This document shows positions 57,001-64,000 of a stretch of DNA of 64,000 bases, piece after piece. Numbering within the stretch: the stretch's first letter is position 1; every line of letters begins with the position of its first letter. The stretch lies in the NCBI RefSeq assembly GCF_022539315.1, contig NC_066316.1, positions 68,063,494-68,127,493 on the forward strand. The letters run 5' to 3'. The translations under genes and the position numbers were made by a program. This DNA is from Serinus canaria. Lineage: Eukaryota; Chordata; Aves; Passeriformes; Fringillidae. Below the pieces are notes generated by a model. It searched no databases. It was not told the DNA's origin and saw only the letters and a program-made list of their open reading frames with translations.

Positions 57001-59786
57001 CCAGTTATTTTAACCCAGTTAAGTGTCCTCTCCTCAAGACTATTGAAGAGTATGCTGTAGAGAAGTATCATAAAATGTGCTCCGATCTGAGCCTTACCCT
57101 GGACAGAGATCAAACAATAATTGTTCTCTCAAAAGCAAAGCTTATAGACACAATGGTTCCTGCAAAGTGATTTCTTCACAGAATATACTATTCCCTGAAT
57201 TTCCTTCTACATTTATAATTCAAAAGTGAAGAAAGAACTGTCAGCAGTGTTAGGGTGATTTTTTCATAGAAGTAGAAGCTGTAGGAAAACTAATTATAAT
57301 TGGGTTTGACAACTGCCTGGGTGTTGGCAACTGGGCTCCCTTCCCCTTCTTGAACAGCCTCTCTTTACAACACTGTCATGCTTACATATTGCTTGATGAT
57401 GTATTTGGAGAAAGCAAATATCTTGACTGACCTGTCCACTGTCCCCAAAAAAGAAAACAACTGTCTTATGGAAACTTGGCATCTAGGGGAGAGTAAGAGC
57501 AGAGCAAGGGTGTATGATGACATTTCTGCACTCTCCCAAACATTTTCAGGTCTTGGTGAGACTAGAGGAAATCTGTGTATTTATTGACACCTCATGCTTT
57601 AATGGATCTCTTCTAAGTACTTGTCCAGACTCTCCTTGTAACAAAATTCTTCAACACGCTGTACTTCTTGGCATGACAATAAGCCCTACTACACATTGCA
57701 TGAAGAGCTTCATCCTTTTATTTGCTTTGAACCTAACTCCTCCTAGACAGCTTATGGCTGCTGTAATGGGAGAGACAGTGAGTATTTAACTCCCTCTCTG
57801 TGCCATTTAGTGATTTTGTAGGTGTCTATCATATTTTGCACCTCAGCTGTCTGTTTTGGCCTTCTCTTACCTCCTCATACAGAAGCAGAGCCCAGCTGTG
57901 CCTCTCTGAATGTCCTGCAGTTACAACCTATCTTTTTCAGTGTGAATGGACCAGAAGCACAAACTTCCATCCTTTGTTGTCTTTCCTCAAGTTATTTTAG
58001 TGGTGCTAAAAGCAGTAACAGAAACATGCAACTTTCATCCAGTGGGCTTTCCACTTTGGAATGAGAGTAGAAGTATTACAGCATTGGAGTCACGAATAAT
58101 TATAGCTGTTATGTATTATGAGCAATTTAACACCAAGATCAGCAATAGGCCTATTTCAAGAAGCAGACTATCAGAAGAGGGTGTAACAAAAGCCAGCCCC
58201 TTAAACCTTTAAAGGAGTTACCAACCATTAGTACAGCTTTCAATTACAGAATAATTATTTTCATAGAAATGTGACTTTATGTAACTATGATGTAATTTGA
58301 AACAAGGACTCAGCAGATTTTGACTGGAAAATTAAACAAATGTAGGAATAACATCTTAGGGCTTTATTTGAAAGGCACACTTCAGTAGCCCAAATGCTGT
58401 CAGCTCAATGTGCTAACAATGACACCTGCTATTAAAGCGAGTGAGGACCTGTTCCTGTTCAAAGCACACATAAGTCTTTGGCCAGTTAACAGGCCAAAAT
58501 TCTGAACCAGAAACAGCTAAAACAGTTAGAATGCAGAACACCAACCATTTCAGGTTCACACTCTCAACTGCCAAAAATACAAGCTGTGGTTGCCAGTAGT
58601 TGCCAGTCCCTGAGCAACTACATAAACCTTTGTGCTGGCAAGGCAAAGGGAAAACCTGTTGCTACAGGCACAAGGGTGGTGGAAAGCACATCGAATGCTA
58701 CTTGCCGCTTATCAATAACACTCAGGAAATATTATAGATGTTAATTAGCATTTCTTTTCAAATGTGCACAAGACAGCCTGCTGGACGCTGTAACTTGAGA
58801 AGCCAGATTTCCAAGCCACTAAGAGATAAACAAATGTAGTCACTACACACAATACAACATCTACACAAAAATATGGTACATTGTGATATGAATTAACTAA
58901 TGACAACAAAGTGAAAAGTCCACCTCTTGGTCACTAGGCAAGAAACTTTTCTGAGCATATGGCAGCAGGACAGTAACAATGATAGTTATCACAGCAAGAT
59001 GCCTGCTTTTGATTAGAAATTTGATGCCTGTACAAAAAATCCCAAAGCTAAACCAGCACTCTCCCCCCTCCCTTTCTGATATCACAAAAGTGAGCCAATG
59101 TGATACTGAACTTGGAAAAGAAAGGTTTCCCCACCAATAATGATACAGAAACACCAACCAGCTTTCAGGCTGCCTTTTAGAAGAGGATTCAGTTGTTGCC
59201 ACCCTATCAAGGATCGACTTCACCCCATAATCCGGAAAAACCACACAGGAAAACACCTTGCACAGGGAACAGTAAACAGGTATCTAAAGAACTGGAATCA
59301 AGGCACGCTCGGAGATGGAGCTAACACGCTTTAATGAACTTGACCCCCGCGGCTGAAATCCAGGGCGCTCCCTGACACACGCCATCCCCCCTAGAGCTCC
59401 GATCCCCACCCCTCCAAGCAAGTCAGGACAGGGCCAGGCGGCGGCAACGCACCCCTACCGGCACCGCGCCCTTTCTGCCCCGCTTCCTCAGCCTGGGGCT
59501 GCTCCAGGGCTGCCCCCAGCACTGTCCCGGGGCCGGCGGGCGGACACACCGCCGGGCAGGCGGGCGGCCCGGGCCCTGGAGGGCTGCCTACCTTCACGGC
59601 TACTTCCGGGGCCGCATCGACGGGCAGGGCCGGGGGCGCGGCGGGCGGCGCCCGGAGGTGCAGCACGGCATCTCGGCTGGCGAGCACGGCGGCAGAGCAC
59701 TGGGAGCCGCCCTCGGTCTCGGGCTCCGAGTCGGGGTCCGAGTCGGAGCCACCGTAGGAGGCGAGCGCGGCGATAGCCGCCGACAT
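23886..59786 (-). CDS. CDC40: Pre-mRNA-processing factor 17 (CDC40/PRP17), complete gene, 15 coding exons
   Basis: CDC40 is a nuclear spliceosome component that acts around the second catalytic step of pre-mRNA splicing. I assembled 15 coding exons totalling 1746 bp, or 581 residues plus the stop; human CDC40 has 579. All 14 introns are GT-AG and every split codon joins in frame. Residues 1-65 are variable and low-complexity: Ala/Ser/Asp/Glu-rich, then Pro/Ala-rich. Residues 66-245 are the conserved N-terminal region, including [16 protein letters not shown] and the basic/acidic linker with [18 protein letters not shown]. From about residue 282 to the end is the WD40 propeller, with repeat ends such as IKLWE, LKLWD, IVQWD, LRVWEW, LNIWDW and the terminal IKLWD. 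The start ATG at 59786 has A at -3 and matches the human N-terminus MSAAIAALA. No frameshift or early stop is seen. The promoter is shared with a divergent + strand gene, probably WASF1. Confidence 0.97.
24812..24956 (-). CDS. CDC40: CDC40 coding exon 14 (residues 475-522, split 523)
   Basis: 145 bp encoding [20 protein letters not shown], then [20 protein letters not shown], then V-D-F-S-P-D-M. Acceptor TTATAG, donor gtaagt. Confidence 0.96.
26376..26452 (-). CDS. CDC40: CDC40 coding exon 13 (residues 449-474, split 475)
   Basis: 77 bp encoding [20 protein letters not shown], then T-L-S-P-N. Acceptor TTGCAG, donor gtaggt. Confidence 0.96.
30169..30187. repeat. A19 homopolymer run
   Basis: An unbroken adenine run in CDC40 intron 12 (T-run in the transcript). 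No recognisable retrocopy precedes it. Confidence 0.85.
30996..31129 (-). CDS. CDC40: CDC40 coding exon 12 (residues 405-448, split 449)
   Basis: 134 bp encoding [20 protein letters not shown], then [20 protein letters not shown], then R-V-W-E, ending two bases into Trp. Acceptor TTGTAG, donor gtaagt. Confidence 0.96.
31213..31328 (-). CDS. CDC40: CDC40 coding exon 11 (residues 366-404)
   Basis: 116 bp encoding [20 protein letters not shown], then [18 protein letters not shown]. Acceptor TTGCAG, donor gtatgt. Followed by the shortest intron of the gene (83 bp). Confidence 0.96.
32543..32644 (-). CDS. CDC40: CDC40 coding exon 10 (residues 332-365, split 366)
   Basis: 102 bp encoding [20 protein letters not shown], then [13 protein letters not shown], a complete WD repeat with the GH and WD ends. 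Acceptor TTGTAG, donor gtaggc. Confidence 0.97.
33986..34031 (-). CDS. CDC40: CDC40 coding exon 9 (residues 317-331, split 332)
   Basis: A 46-bp micro-sized exon encoding [15 protein letters not shown] plus one base of Gly. Acceptor CCTAG, donor gtaata. Phases agree with both neighbours. Confidence 0.95.
34606..34680 (-). CDS. CDC40: CDC40 coding exon 8 (residues 292-316)
   Basis: 75 bp, phase 0 to 0, encoding [20 protein letters not shown], then D-C-K-I-K, first WD repeat body. Acceptor TTACAG, donor gtgagt. Confidence 0.96.
35022..35046. repeat. A25 homopolymer run
   Basis: An unbroken run of 25 adenines on the + strand in CDC40 intron 7. The preceding few hundred bases do not resemble a known mRNA, so I do not call a processed pseudogene. 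Confidence 0.9.
36348..36487 (-). CDS. CDC40: CDC40 coding exon 7 (residues 245-291)
   Basis: 140 bp encoding [20 protein letters not shown], then the entry into the propeller, [12 protein letters not shown]. Acceptor TTTCAG, donor gtagga. Confidence 0.96.
38158..38254 (-). CDS. CDC40: CDC40 coding exon 6 (residues 213-244, split 245)
   Basis: 97 bp encoding a highly charged linker, [20 protein letters not shown], then [12 protein letters not shown]. Acceptor TTCCAG, donor gtaatg. Confidence 0.95.
38452..38520. repeat. Threefold tandem repeat carrying AATAAA on the transcript strand
   Basis: Three consecutive copies of AACAAATATATTTTTATTCA with an ATAG or AAAG end: 38452-38474, 38475-38500 (with an extra ACA) and 38501-38520. 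On the CDC40 strand each copy reads TGAATAAAAATATATTTGTT and so includes the canonical polyadenylation hexamer. It lies within intron 5. Confidence 0.9.
38904..39043 (-). CDS. CDC40: CDC40 coding exon 5 (residues 166-212)
   Basis: 140 bp encoding [20 protein letters not shown], then the conserved [19 protein letters not shown] segment. Acceptor TTCAG, donor gtaagt, ends phase 0. Confidence 0.96.
39498..39840 (-). mobile_element. CR1 LINE 3' fragment, reverse orientation
   Basis: On the + strand it begins 'tagaattacagaatggtttg', followed by 'ggttgaaagtgacctttaat' and 'ggttgctcagagccctgtcc', then 'aatttcttccttttgactta' and 'taaaatcattacccttgttc'. This is the reverse complement of the CR1 3' end and adjoining UTR. 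It is inserted in CDC40 intron 4, in the same sense as the gene. The divergence looks moderate. Confidence 0.92.
40982..41065 (-). CDS. CDC40: CDC40 coding exon 4 (residues 138-165, split 166)
   Basis: 84 bp encoding [20 protein letters not shown], then E-E-A-E-K-N-Q, with split Gly codons at both ends. Acceptor TTCCAG, donor gtagtt. The DNPEAA stretch differs from human but the flanks are conserved. Confidence 0.95.
41422..41464. repeat. Perfect 17-bp inverted repeat (hairpin, 9-nt loop)
   Basis: The left arm ATGCCCCTGCTCCCAGC (41422-41438) and right arm GCTGGGAGCAGGGGCAT (41448-41464) are exact reverse complements around GAGGTCAGT. On the + strand the stem can extend by two G.U pairs. It is GC-rich within an AT-rich intron. 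Function unknown. Confidence 0.9.
44560..44650 (-). mobile_element. Short CR1-derived fragment, reverse orientation
   Basis: The segments 'ctataaagggcaataaggtc' and 'ccaagctaaacagtcccacc' followed by 'tctctcagcc' match the middle of the reverse-complement CR1 3' region (the '...aataagatccc...ccaggctaaacagcccca...tctctcagcc' block). Short and diverged, limits approximate. Confidence 0.7.
46760..47460 (+). mobile_element. Decayed CR1/L3-clade LINE with reverse-transcriptase remnant and 3' UTR
   Basis: At 46769-46813 the + strand reads [15 protein letters not shown], a clear remnant of the CR1-type RT motif 'LGPxLFNxxINDL', followed by a 'LSK'-like stretch. From about 47080 to 47460 it resembles the 3' UTR of old amniote CR1 elements: 'acttcctcatgtaaggagct', 'agatgggttcaagaagcagc', 'cccattgctggccacttgtc'. 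Many stops and gaps show it is long dead. The same element may begin as early as about 45.6 kb, where a diverged open stretch lies. Confidence 0.7.
49978..50107 (-). CDS. CDC40: CDC40 coding exon 3 (residues 95-137, split 138)
   Basis: 130 bp, beginning [11 protein letters not shown] and ending R-R-T-F-A-T-Y plus one base of a split Gly codon. The acceptor is ATGAAG with its pyrimidine tract further upstream (complement of the A-rich 50124-50131), slightly unusual but GT-AG. Donor gtaagt. Confidence 0.96.
50108..51304 (-). other. CDC40: CDC40 intron 2
   Basis: A 1.2-kb AT-rich intron. I see no repeat, RNA gene or coding segment in it. Confidence 0.85.
51305..51391 (-). CDS. CDC40: CDC40 coding exon 2 (residues 66-94)
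   Basis: 87 bp, phase 0 to 0. It encodes [20 protein letters not shown], then T-Y-E-T-M-F-A-P-E, nearly identical to human as I recall it. Acceptor TTTCAG, donor gtaaga. Confidence 0.96.
52559..52598 (-). repeat. 17-bp hairpin, fully paired on the CDC40 transcript strand
   Basis: The arms at 52559-52575 and 52582-52598 pair around a 6-base loop. On the + strand there is one A-C mismatch (52566 with 52591). On the - strand, which is CDC40 pre-mRNA sense, this becomes a U.G wobble, so the stem is unbroken. It is AT-rich. Confidence 0.85.
54190..54313 (+). other. Exon-like open segment antisense in CDC40 intron 1
   Basis: A strong acceptor (long pyrimidine tract TTTTGTTTTTCTTTTTCAG ending at 54189) is followed by 124 bp open in one frame and a donor-like AAAAG|gtaata at 54314. 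The frame starts [20 protein letters not shown] and ends K-A-R-K. I do not recognise the peptide. It could be an exon of an antisense transcript, a decayed gene or transposon piece, or chance. No partner exons were identified. Confidence 0.2.
59592..59786 (-). CDS. CDC40: CDC40 coding exon 1 (residues 1-65)
   Basis: Starts at ATG 59786 and ends phase 0 at the donor gtaggc. It encodes [10 protein letters not shown], an Asp/Ser/Glu-rich stretch, then a Pro/Ala stretch ending A-P-E-V-A-V-K, the conserved joint to exon 2. It lies inside the CpG island and is much more GC-rich than all other exons. Confidence 0.95.
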
Positions 59787-59792
59787 CTTGGC
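59776..59792 (-). promoter_or_regulatory. YY1-like site overlapping the CDC40 start codon
   Basis: On the - strand GCCAAGATGTCGGCGGC matches the YY1 consensus AAGATGGCGGC with one mismatch. YY1 sites overlapping the start codon near the TSS are common in TATA-less housekeeping genes. Confidence 0.45.
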
Positions 59793-60000
59793 GCTGGGGA
59801 TGACGGGACGAACAGGTCCTGGCAGCTCCGCGAGGCTCGAGGCGTCCCTTCCCCCGCAGAACGAACGGGGTGGAGCTACGTCCTAAAACAGAAAACCCAC
59901 TCTAAAGGATAAATTTTGTTATGGGATATACAGGCATTTGATGGGAGAAGATCCCACTTGGCTGTTGATGGTGCTTAACCTTTCAGGACTCTACAGCAAG

Positions 60001-60019
60001 ACTACAAGATCCAGCATGC
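60001..60019 (+). promoter_or_regulatory. ZNF143/Staf (SBS-type) binding site
   Basis: ACTACAAGATCCAGCATGC matches the ZNF143 consensus ACTACAATTCCCAGCATGC with only three differences. This motif is typical of divergent CpG-island promoters. The match is direct; occupancy is inferred. Confidence 0.7.
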
Positions 60020-60035
60020 AACGCGGCGCGGCGCT

Positions 60036-60042
60036 CGGAAGT
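60036..60042 (+). promoter_or_regulatory. ETS-family site CGGAAGT
   Basis: A CGGAAGT core, 17 bp after the ZNF143-like site, fits the GABPA/ELK1-type consensus often paired with ZNF143 at such promoters. Confidence 0.5.
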
Positions 60043-60148
60043 TTCGAGCTCCGGCTCTCGCCTTCACTTTGCCTGGAGGCGGGGGAAAATATTCAACAGC
60101 CCGGGGAGAACTCCAGCTGCCCACTTCTTCCCCCGCACAAAGCGTCTT

Positions 60149-60158
60149 CGCCATCTTT
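60149..60158 (-). promoter_or_regulatory. YY1 site AAAGATGGCG
   Basis: On the - strand AAAGATGGCG is an exact match to the YY1 core AAGATGGCG, about 360 bp upstream of the CDC40 ATG. Confidence 0.5.
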
Positions 60159-60275
60159 TCGACAGAGAACAGCGAAGCGGGGAGCCCGGTCCCGCAGGAC
60201 CCCTGGTTATCACCCCCGGGCTCCCACCGCTGCGGCCCCGTGCCGTGCCCGGAGGAGCTCCGCCTCCTCGCGCTG

Positions 60276-60310
60276 ATTGGCCGCCGGCACACCCGGCTTC
60301 TGTTACGTCA
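60276..60310. promoter_or_regulatory. Inverted CCAAT box and CRE-like site
   Basis: ATTGG (60276-60280) within GCTGATTGGC is an NF-Y-type CCAAT box on the - strand. TTACGTCA (60303-60310) is a one-base variant of the CRE. GC boxes follow at about 60321-60335. Together they form a plausible proximal promoter for the + strand transcript starting near 60.5-60.7 kb. Confidence 0.5.
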
Positions 60311-60526
60311 CAACGGCGGGACCCCGCCCCTCCCGCGCCGGGGAGAGGGAGCCCGGCGGGCTGGACTGTACCACCTGCCCGCCCGCGGGGTGGGGGGCGG
60401 CGGCGCATGGACCAGCCCGAGCATCGGGCGGTGGGGGGGGGCGGCCGGGTTCGGCCGCCGGGTAAACAGCGCTTCCCCCCCGCTCCCTCCCGCCCGGCTC
60501 GGCGCGCCGGGAGAGGCCCCGCCCCC

Positions 60527-60569
60527 CGCGCGCGCACACACGCGCACACACACAGAGACACGCGCGCGC
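60527..60569. repeat. Alternating CG/CA tract (Z-DNA-prone)
   Basis: A 28-bp uninterrupted alternating pyrimidine-purine run (CGCGCG then CACACA blocks, 60527-60554), a short GAGA interruption, and another CACGCGCGCGC run to 60569. It lies at or just upstream of the probable first exon of the + strand gene. Confidence 0.85.
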
Positions 60570-60579
60570 TGCCCGGTGT

Positions 60580-60743
60580 CTATTGTGAAGCCGCCGGGGA
60601 CGCTCCGCGCCCGCCGCCGCCCCCCGAAACACGGAGCCGCCGGCTGGGAATGGCCGGCGCCGCCTGAACTTCCAGCGCCCCGGCGGCCGCGGAGGGAGGG
60701 GCTGAGGCTGAGCAGCGTGAAGGTGCGCAGCGAGGGCAGGCGA
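60580..60743 (+). other. WASF1: Probable non-coding first exon of WASF1
   Basis: WASF1 encodes WAVE1, an activator of Arp2/3-driven actin assembly, but no WASF1 protein sequence is in this window. The call rests on two points. First, a strong splice donor GGCGA|gtaagt lies at 60744 on the + strand in the CpG island. Second, the conserved gene order in human 6q21 has WASF1 head-to-head with CDC40. Human WASF1 also starts with untranslated exons, so a non-coding exon here is expected. The exon start is a guess. An uncharacterised divergent lncRNA is the main alternative. Confidence 0.4.
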
Positions 60744-63700
60744 GTAAGTACCCCCCGCCCCCCTACCTTCCTTCCCTCGCAGTCTCTGGGGCGGGCGGGA
60801 GGGACCGGCCCCGCTCCCAATCGCCGGCGGGGCTGCGGGACGCGCCTACCCCACAAAGGGACCGGCGCTCGCCAGGTGTTGGTTCCCTCCTCTTTGTCCG
60901 CGCCCGCCCGGGGGGCGACGGCGGGAGGGTGTGATGGAGGGAAGAGGGAAGCACGCCGCGGAGCCGCTTTCCTCCGTGTCCCCGCCGCCCCCGCGGGCAG
61001 GGGCATGAGGGGGGCGTGTTGCGAGGCGGTGGAGAGGCGGGGGCCGCACTTGTGCCGGAGCACGGCTCTTGCCTCTCCTTCTCCCGCTCCCGGCCGCCCC
61101 GTGTGCCCGCGGCCGGCGCGGCGGCGGGATCGGCCGGCGGGGAAGGTGCGGCGGAGCGGGGCCGGGGTCAGCGCTCGGACGGGGGGCGGCGGGGTGACGT
61201 CACCGCCGCCAGGTGCGGGGAGAGGCGCCCCCTCCCCGCCCGTCCCCTCCCGCCCGTGCCCCCCGCGGGGACCGGGACTGGCGAGGGCAGAGGTGCGGAT
61301 GGGCGGCGGGACCGCCGGCCGGAGCGCAGGGGGATTCGGTCCGATTCCAGGGCAGAGCTGCCCGCTGGAACACTGCTACCATTGTTAGGAGGGCTTGGAG
61401 ATCGCGGGGGATGGCCGGGAGCGGGGAGAAGCATGTAGGTTCCAACTTCTCCCAGCCCGCTGCCGAACGCCTTCCTGCGCCCCCGCGGACAGGAGAAATG
61501 GGAAGGACGGAGCGCCGGCCGAGGGCTGGCTGTACCGCCAGGTGTGTGCATTGCTCGCGCTTGCACCTGGAGCGGTACAGTGCCATGACCTCCCTTCGAG
61601 CTGCATGTGCTTTCAGAATTAAAGTGAGCACACAGTGACATCTAATTGTGACACAGTGGCATTTAATCCGATTAAATGCTCTACTTTGAATTTTCCACCC
61701 TTTTCAGTAGTCACGGATTGAAACATTTGTTTTCTTACCTTGAGAAGGTATCACTTGGTTTTATTTGTTTTTTTAAAAAAGGCTAGAATAAACGTAGAGG
61801 GCATATAGAAAGGGTTGATAGTGTGGAGTGGAGCAAGGTGATGCATTATGATCTGTTCTGTTAGACACAGATATGCTATGTCTTTGTATGCTAGAACAGG
61901 ATTTTAGGTAAAAGTCCCACATATTTCACCACCAAAACCTTTTGTTTGCATCTCCAACCGCTGAGATTTGCTACATTGAACTAACATTTCATATGGTAAT
62001 GAGCTGACTTTTTCATCTTAAATCTAAGGATGATGAATCCATAAGTAAGGAAAGCTATATGACAGCTTCACGTGAATCACTGCTTATTAATATCAAAAGG
62101 GGTTCTTCCACTGCAGTCAATTGGTTTATTGGCAGCAATTGTTAACTGATTCCATATGACTGCATTCCTTTTTCTCTTGGCATGCAGGTTTTAGGTATTG
62201 TCTGAAGTTAAAAGGTGTGCTTCCTGAAAAGTGAAAAATTTCAAGGTCTGGTTGTGCAACCAGTTTGTGATATTTTATCTGGAGAACTGTGTTGAAAATT
62301 ATCAAAGTAGTTCTGCCTTCTTAACCTTGAATTTTAAGTGTTTGATTCACAAAGCTTTGGTAGCTGACATAGGTATGTTCAACTATGTTGTGTCCAAGCA
62401 TCCAAGATCGCTTGCCAGTGAAATGTAATCATCTGGGATTCTAGATGCTTTTGTTGCAGAACCTACAAAAATCGTTTGCTGGTTTAAATTAGCTGTCTTT
62501 CTGGTACCAGCAGTAGTAGATAAGCAAATACATGAGAAGGCATTCAGGGCAATACTGTCTGAAGTTTCTCATTGCTTAAATAGTACCAAAGATTAATTTT
62601 CAGCAAGCAAGCCAATGTCACTTCTGGGTCTGAAAAACTGACTTGACTGTGCTTTGAAAGTGTGGATGGCTAATATACACCATGATCTAAAATTAGGTTT
62701 TGTGAAAAAGGCTGAGGAGTTGCTGCTGGTTGTTTGTGTTGAGCTAATATACTGGCGTATCTTGACTATCAACTGCTTATTTGTAATTTCAAGAAGGGGT
62801 TGATCGGTATAAAACAAACTGAAAGGATGATACAGCTTTTCTAAAAAGCTCTGCTCATTGATTACTGTGTGCTGCATGTTCTCTTTAAACTGAGTTCCAC
62901 AAAATGTGTTATGTTATGCGTTGGATGCTGCTGGTTCCGAGGCAGACTGGAGCAGTGGGTGGAAGGTGGTTTGGGTTGCTTGGCTTTGCTTTCCATCCAG
63001 CTTTTTCACTGCTGCTTTTCCTTGCACTCACTTTGCTTCTCTTGCTTTAATTTTCCAAAGGAAAATAAAACTGTCTCCCTTTGTACAGCACTTTTACATG
63101 TCAAGAGGGCCTTTTAACACTTGCTTGTTGTTGCTCCTGGTATAAATACTATAGCAAGTATTACCATGTCTTTTCCCCTGGTGAAAGGAAAGAGGAAGAA
63201 GTATTTTAATGGAGTGGTTCCTTGAGCAATAGAAGCCAGGCTTTTACCTTTTGTCCTTCTTTTTTTTGGTGCGTGTGTGTTTGTTCAGGGTTTTTTTAAA
63301 TCCTGAGAGTGGTTGTAAGCTCTAATGGAATTTTTTCTTAGAACAGTCTCATCCTTTTGTGGAGTCTAATGTCCAACAGGGTGTTAATGCATTCTGAATC
63401 TTTTTCCTTGGTCAGGACAATCACAGCATCTTGATTTCGTGAACGTAGCATTTTATAGGTATCTTTGAAAATTCTACACCTCTGACAGATTTGGTTGGAA
63501 TTAGCCAGCCAGTTTCCAAGTGGAGGAACAGCCATCAAACACCTCCCCCCTACACTTCCTGTTTGAGACTGATTTGCTTTGCAGTTTGAGGTACAATATA
63601 TTAAATTTTAGCATTTCACAAATTTTCCTCCACATCAATCTTTTTCTTCCCTATAGTTGATCACGAAATCTGTTTCCCTCTGCTTTTAATGTATTCTATC

Positions 63701-64000
63701 CTACTTTCTTTTCCCTTTACTTGCTCTTTCATAGTTCTTTTTTTGTTGCTTTCCATTATAGTCATGCTTTATCTCACACACTTGTGCTTTCAGCTGGTCT
63801 TTCTTCCCCACAGAAAATGATGCATATAATCCTGCTTATTCTAGTTTTTTCCTCTATGTTTTTTAGTACTCCTAAATTGCTATCAGCCCACTTCTCATCT
63901 CCCAAGATCTGTAAGTCTGCAGTTTAGGGGAAAGGGAGGAAAAAAAAAGCATGATACTTCTCAGCAGAGGATTGAACCAAAATATGAAGTTCTATTGTCT
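60744..64000 (+). other. WASF1: Probable WASF1 first intron, open at the window end
   Basis: The sequence passes from CpG island into AT-rich DNA after about 61.64 kb. I see no WASF1 coding exon: its N-terminal MPLVKRNID segment is not present. A perfect 12-bp palindromic CRE lies at 61193-61204. The rest holds no gene or clear repeat, and the long open frames in the island are composition artefacts. Confidence 0.5.
61193..61204. promoter_or_regulatory. Perfect palindromic CRE (GGTGACGTCACC)
   Basis: TGACGTCA at 61195-61202 is the full-length CREB/ATF consensus, flanked symmetrically by GG and CC. It lies about 450 bp inside the probable WASF1 intron 1, still within the CpG island. Confidence 0.7.

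Larger units (their letters stand above)
51392..59591 (-). other. CDC40: CDC40 intron 1
   Basis: An 8.2-kb first intron running from the CpG island into AT-rich DNA. It contains a 17-bp near-perfect hairpin (52559-52598) and, on the opposite strand, an exon-like open segment (54190-54313). The other open frames (for example 58897-59256) have no recognisable features. Confidence 0.85.
59340..61640. promoter_or_regulatory. CpG island with divergent CDC40 / WASF1 promoter
   Basis: A continuous GC- and CpG-rich block with no TATA box covers CDC40 exon 1 and the probable first exon of the divergent gene. From CDC40's ATG outward it contains a YY1-like site at the start codon, a ZNF143-like site (60001), an ETS site (60036), a second YY1 site (60149), an inverted CCAAT box (60276), a CRE-like site (60303) and GC boxes (around 60320). 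The gene starts are roughly 0.8-0.9 kb apart. Human CDC40 and WASF1 are also head-to-head. Exact start sites cannot be read from sequence. Confidence 0.85.

Noticed and set aside
57402..57530. RTGATGA motifs considered as box C/D snoRNA starts (also 13170 and 34078)
   Set aside because: No correctly spaced CTGA D box with a terminal stem was found.
58897..59256. 119-codon - strand open frame in CDC40 intron 1
   Set aside because: Hydrophobic-looking but without family match, and it lies in intron between two confirmed exons with no splice evidence.
60064..61063. Long - strand open frames in the same island (165 and 251 codons)
   Set aside because: Same composition effect. They lie upstream of the CDC40 start and show no splice or protein evidence.
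60069..61388. 439-codon open frame on the + strand across the CpG island
   Set aside because: It is Pro/Arg/Gly/Ala-rich with no domain, and overlapping long frames are open on both strands. It also crosses the strong splice donor at 60744. High GC removes stop codons, so such frames are expected here.
63338..63538. 66-codon - strand open frame in the probable WASF1 intron, with exon-like amino-acid composition
   Set aside because: The peptide looks unusually protein-like, but I recognise no family and see no clear splice sites. It may be a decayed repeat or chance.

Overview
This is vertebrate nuclear DNA, most likely from a bird. It has long AT-rich introns, GT-AG spliced exons coding for highly conserved proteins, one large CpG island, and several CR1-type LINE remnants, including one with the typical ATTCTATGATTCTA-like 3' tail. 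I see no Alu- or L1-like repeats. CR1 elements are also found in crocodilians and turtles, so 'bird' is an inference. No prokaryotic or organellar genes are present.

Layout. (1) 1-13959 is intron-like and on the + strand leads into the last coding exon of METTL24 (13960-14274), a putative methyltransferase of the FkbM-like type; its 3' UTR probably runs to about 15.46 kb. (2) About 15.5-23.1 kb is a tail-to-tail intergenic gap with a CR1 3' end, a (CAG)8 tract and a hairpin, but no gene I can support. (3) 23.1-59.8 kb on the - strand is a complete CDC40 gene (PRP17, second-step splicing factor with WD40 repeats). I resolved all 15 coding exons; every junction is GT-AG, all phases agree, and they add up to 1746 bp including the stop (581 residues). 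(4) About 59.3-61.6 kb is a CpG island serving as a divergent promoter, with ZNF143-, YY1-, ETS-, CCAAT- and CRE-like sites. (5) From about 60.6 kb on the + strand there is a probable non-coding first exon with a strong splice donor at 60744. From the conserved order in human 6q21 (WASF1 - CDC40 - METTL24) this is probably WASF1, whose coding exons would lie beyond the window.

The arrangement METTL24(+), CDC40(-), WASF1(+) is the human 6q21 order read in the opposite orientation. The genes are neighbours and not a pathway: CDC40 is housekeeping splicing machinery, WASF1 is an actin regulator, and METTL24 is a poorly characterised putative methyltransferase.

I found no clear new biological system. 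The observations most worth checking are an exon-like open segment antisense within CDC40 intron 1 (54190-54313), two near-perfect hairpins in CDC40 introns (41422-41464 and 52559-52598), a threefold repeat carrying AATAAA hexamers in CDC40 intron 5, and a Z-DNA-prone tract at the divergent promoter.
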